From Anoplopoma fimbria (taxonomy: Eukaryota; Chordata; Actinopteri; Perciformes; Anoplopomatidae): 64,000 nt of DNA. The translations under genes and the position numbers were made by a program. Below the pieces are notes generated by a model that had not been told where the DNA came from, ran no database searches, and worked only from the letters and a program-made list of their open reading frames with translations. This document shows positions 62,988 to 64,000 of the stretch, one piece after another (position 1 is the first letter of the stretch; every line of letters begins with the position of its first letter). The stretch is taken from contig NC_072451.1 of the NCBI RefSeq assembly GCF_027596085.1, forward strand, positions 10,493,098 through 10,557,097, given 5' to 3'.

Positions 62988-63835
62988 CTCCCTTCCTGCA
63001 TTCTTCGGTCTCTCTCCTCACGAGAGTCTTGTGCGTCCCAGCTGCATGGGCTCCTCGACGTGAACTGAGAAAGGCTCAGGAGTGAAGCTTGAGGCAGCAG
63101 CAGGAGCTGCTTTTTCTCTCGAAATGGCCTGTTTCTGTCCCTGATGAGGTTGTCAATTTGAATCGTAAGAGAGATGAGTGATTCTAGGTCATTCCCCCAC
63201 TCCCTACAAACCAGTTCATCTTTGACCCTCTCAGATAGCCCATGGTGGAAGGCAGCAATCAGAGCCTCTGAGTTCCACCGGCTCTCCATAGCCAAAGTCT
63301 GGAATTCGAGGGCATACTCAGAAACAGGGCGAGCCCCCTGACGTAAATCAAACAGTTGTCTGGCGGCTGAATGGCCGGTGACTGGATGGTCAAACACTCG
63401 TCTCATCTCTTGGCTGAACAATGCAAACTGTGCGCAGTCAGGTGTCTTTAACTCCCACCGAGCAGTGGCCCATGAAAGTGCTTTGCCTGATAGAAGGGAG
63501 ATCACATAAGCCACCTTTGCATGGTCAGTGCTGAAGGAGGATGGTTGTAGTTTGAACATTTGAGAACATTGTGTGAGAAAGCTTCTGCAGAGACCTGGGT
63601 CTCCGTCATACCTGAGTGGCGCTGGCATGTGAGGCTCTCGGGCTGGGGGAAGAGGTGGCTGGTCTGGAGCAGGCGAATGAGCTGAATCAGGTTGCGGGTG
63701 AGTATGGAGCTGTTGGGAAGTAAGCACCTGTTCCATGGACTGTGAAAGCTGTTCCAGTAGCTGCTGGTGTCGAGCGTTCATAGCTCCCTGATTAGAAACA
63801 GCTGCTCGGAATCGCTCAGTCTCTTCTGGGTCCAT
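62894..63835 (-). CDS. gypsy Gag-like protein, open reading frame
   Basis: 313 codons from ATG at 63835, uninterrupted. Features are a Gln-rich coiled N-terminus (LLEQLSQSMEQVLTSQQ), a Pro-rich linker, the retrotransposon Gag core (RYDGDPGLCRSFLTQC, FSTDHAKVAYVISLLSGKAL, FDLRQGARPVSEYALEFQTL) and a zinc knuckle CLYCGKSGHFRSPC near the end. It is the only intact gene of this copy. Retroelement origin is certain; expression is unknown. Confidence 0.9.
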   Translation of the reverse strand: MDPEETERFRAAVSNQGAMNARHQQLLEQLSQSMEQVLTSQQLHTHPQPDSAHSPAPDQPPLPPAREPHMPAPLRYDGDPGLCRSFLTQCSQMFKLQPSSFSTDHAKVAYVISLLSGKALSWATARWELKTPDCAQFALFSQEMRRVFDHPVTGHSAARQLFDLRQGARPVSEYALEFQTLAMESRWNSEALIAAFHHGLSERVKDELVCREWGNDLESLISLTIQIDNLIRDRNRPFREKKQLLLLPQASLLSLSQFTSRSPCSWDAQDSREERDRRMQEGRCLYCGKSGHFRSPCRELSGKEKSRQGKGRP

Positions 63836-63868
63836 ATTAATGGCTTGATCTTGCTGTAACGTTTCACT

Positions 63869-64000
63869 GTGATTGCTGGACCCACTTGAAGAGACGACAA
63901 GGCAAAAAGTGTTTAAACTGAGGCCTTACTTGAGAAATGAAAATACACTCAAAGGTAGAAAGAAAACAGAGACAAGGCTCTCAAAAAACTGAGAATAATA
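63869..64000 (-). repeat. gypsy 5' LTR, cut by the window end
   Basis: 132 bases matching 58248-58379 (for example TGATTGCTGGACCCACTTGA) with about three differences. It lies 33 bases upstream of the gag ATG; that short leader should hold the primer-binding site, which I could not match to a tRNA. Confidence 0.85.

Larger units (their letters stand above)
58248..64000 (-). mobile_element. Chromodomain Ty3/gypsy retrotransposon with nested insertions
   Basis: Direct LTRs at 58248-58591 and from 63869 to the window end are nearly identical over 132 bases. Internal order on the minus strand is gag, protease, reverse transcriptase, RNase H, integrase, chromodomain. It is a defective copy: a LINE at 61853-62728, a 269-bp insert at 59625-59893, a deletion at about 61303 and several frameshifts. 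Confidence 0.93.

Overview
This is vertebrate genomic DNA, almost certainly from a ray-finned (teleost, probably percomorph-like) fish. The genes have introns. Repeats dominate the rest: Tc1, Rex3-type, Rex1/L2-type, chromodomain gypsy and DIRS-like elements, tRNA-derived SINEs and many long CA/GT microsatellites. I support three protein-coding genes, all read by eye from conserved motifs and phase-compatible splice sites. No bacterial, CRISPR, structural RNA or viral locus is present.

Layout. (1) 650-4847, + strand: a PIM-like serine/threonine kinase gene, nine coding exons, 531 codons, with a repetitive Ser/Pro/Arg-rich N-terminal extension. (2) 9643-23431, - strand: kctd1 in its long form (824 residues). 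A single GC-rich first exon carries the domesticated Crypton (tyrosine recombinase-derived) domain, and four short exons carry the BTB protein; the 258-residue short form starts in exon 2. (3) 43908-48418, - strand: aqp4, five exons, 329 residues, with M1-like and M23-like starts. kctd1 and aqp4 also lie side by side on the same strand in human (18q11.2), so the window keeps an old linkage.

Between and inside the genes are layered mobile elements. They include an inverted-duplicated Tc1 in kctd1 intron 1, a second full-length but broken Tc1 at 24717-26326, and a Rex1/L2-like LINE at 28060-29790. A Rex3-like LINE (32822-36752) is split by what looks like a solo LTR, and a DIRS-type tyrosine-recombinase end lies at 39000-40185. 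The last 5.7 kb (58248-64000) is a chromodomain Ty3/gypsy element on the - strand. It carries a nested LINE, a nested 269-bp non-autonomous insert with a 6-bp target duplication, and an internal deletion of the reverse transcriptase. Its 5' LTR runs off the window end.

The strongest points for a second look are these: UG or CA repeats abutting several splice sites of all three genes; the lost HxxR arginine in the recombinase-derived domain of kctd1; the fold-back Tc1; three SINEs that share a core but have different tails, one of which matches a LINE tail in the same window; and an aqp4 product with no visible PDZ-ligand tail.
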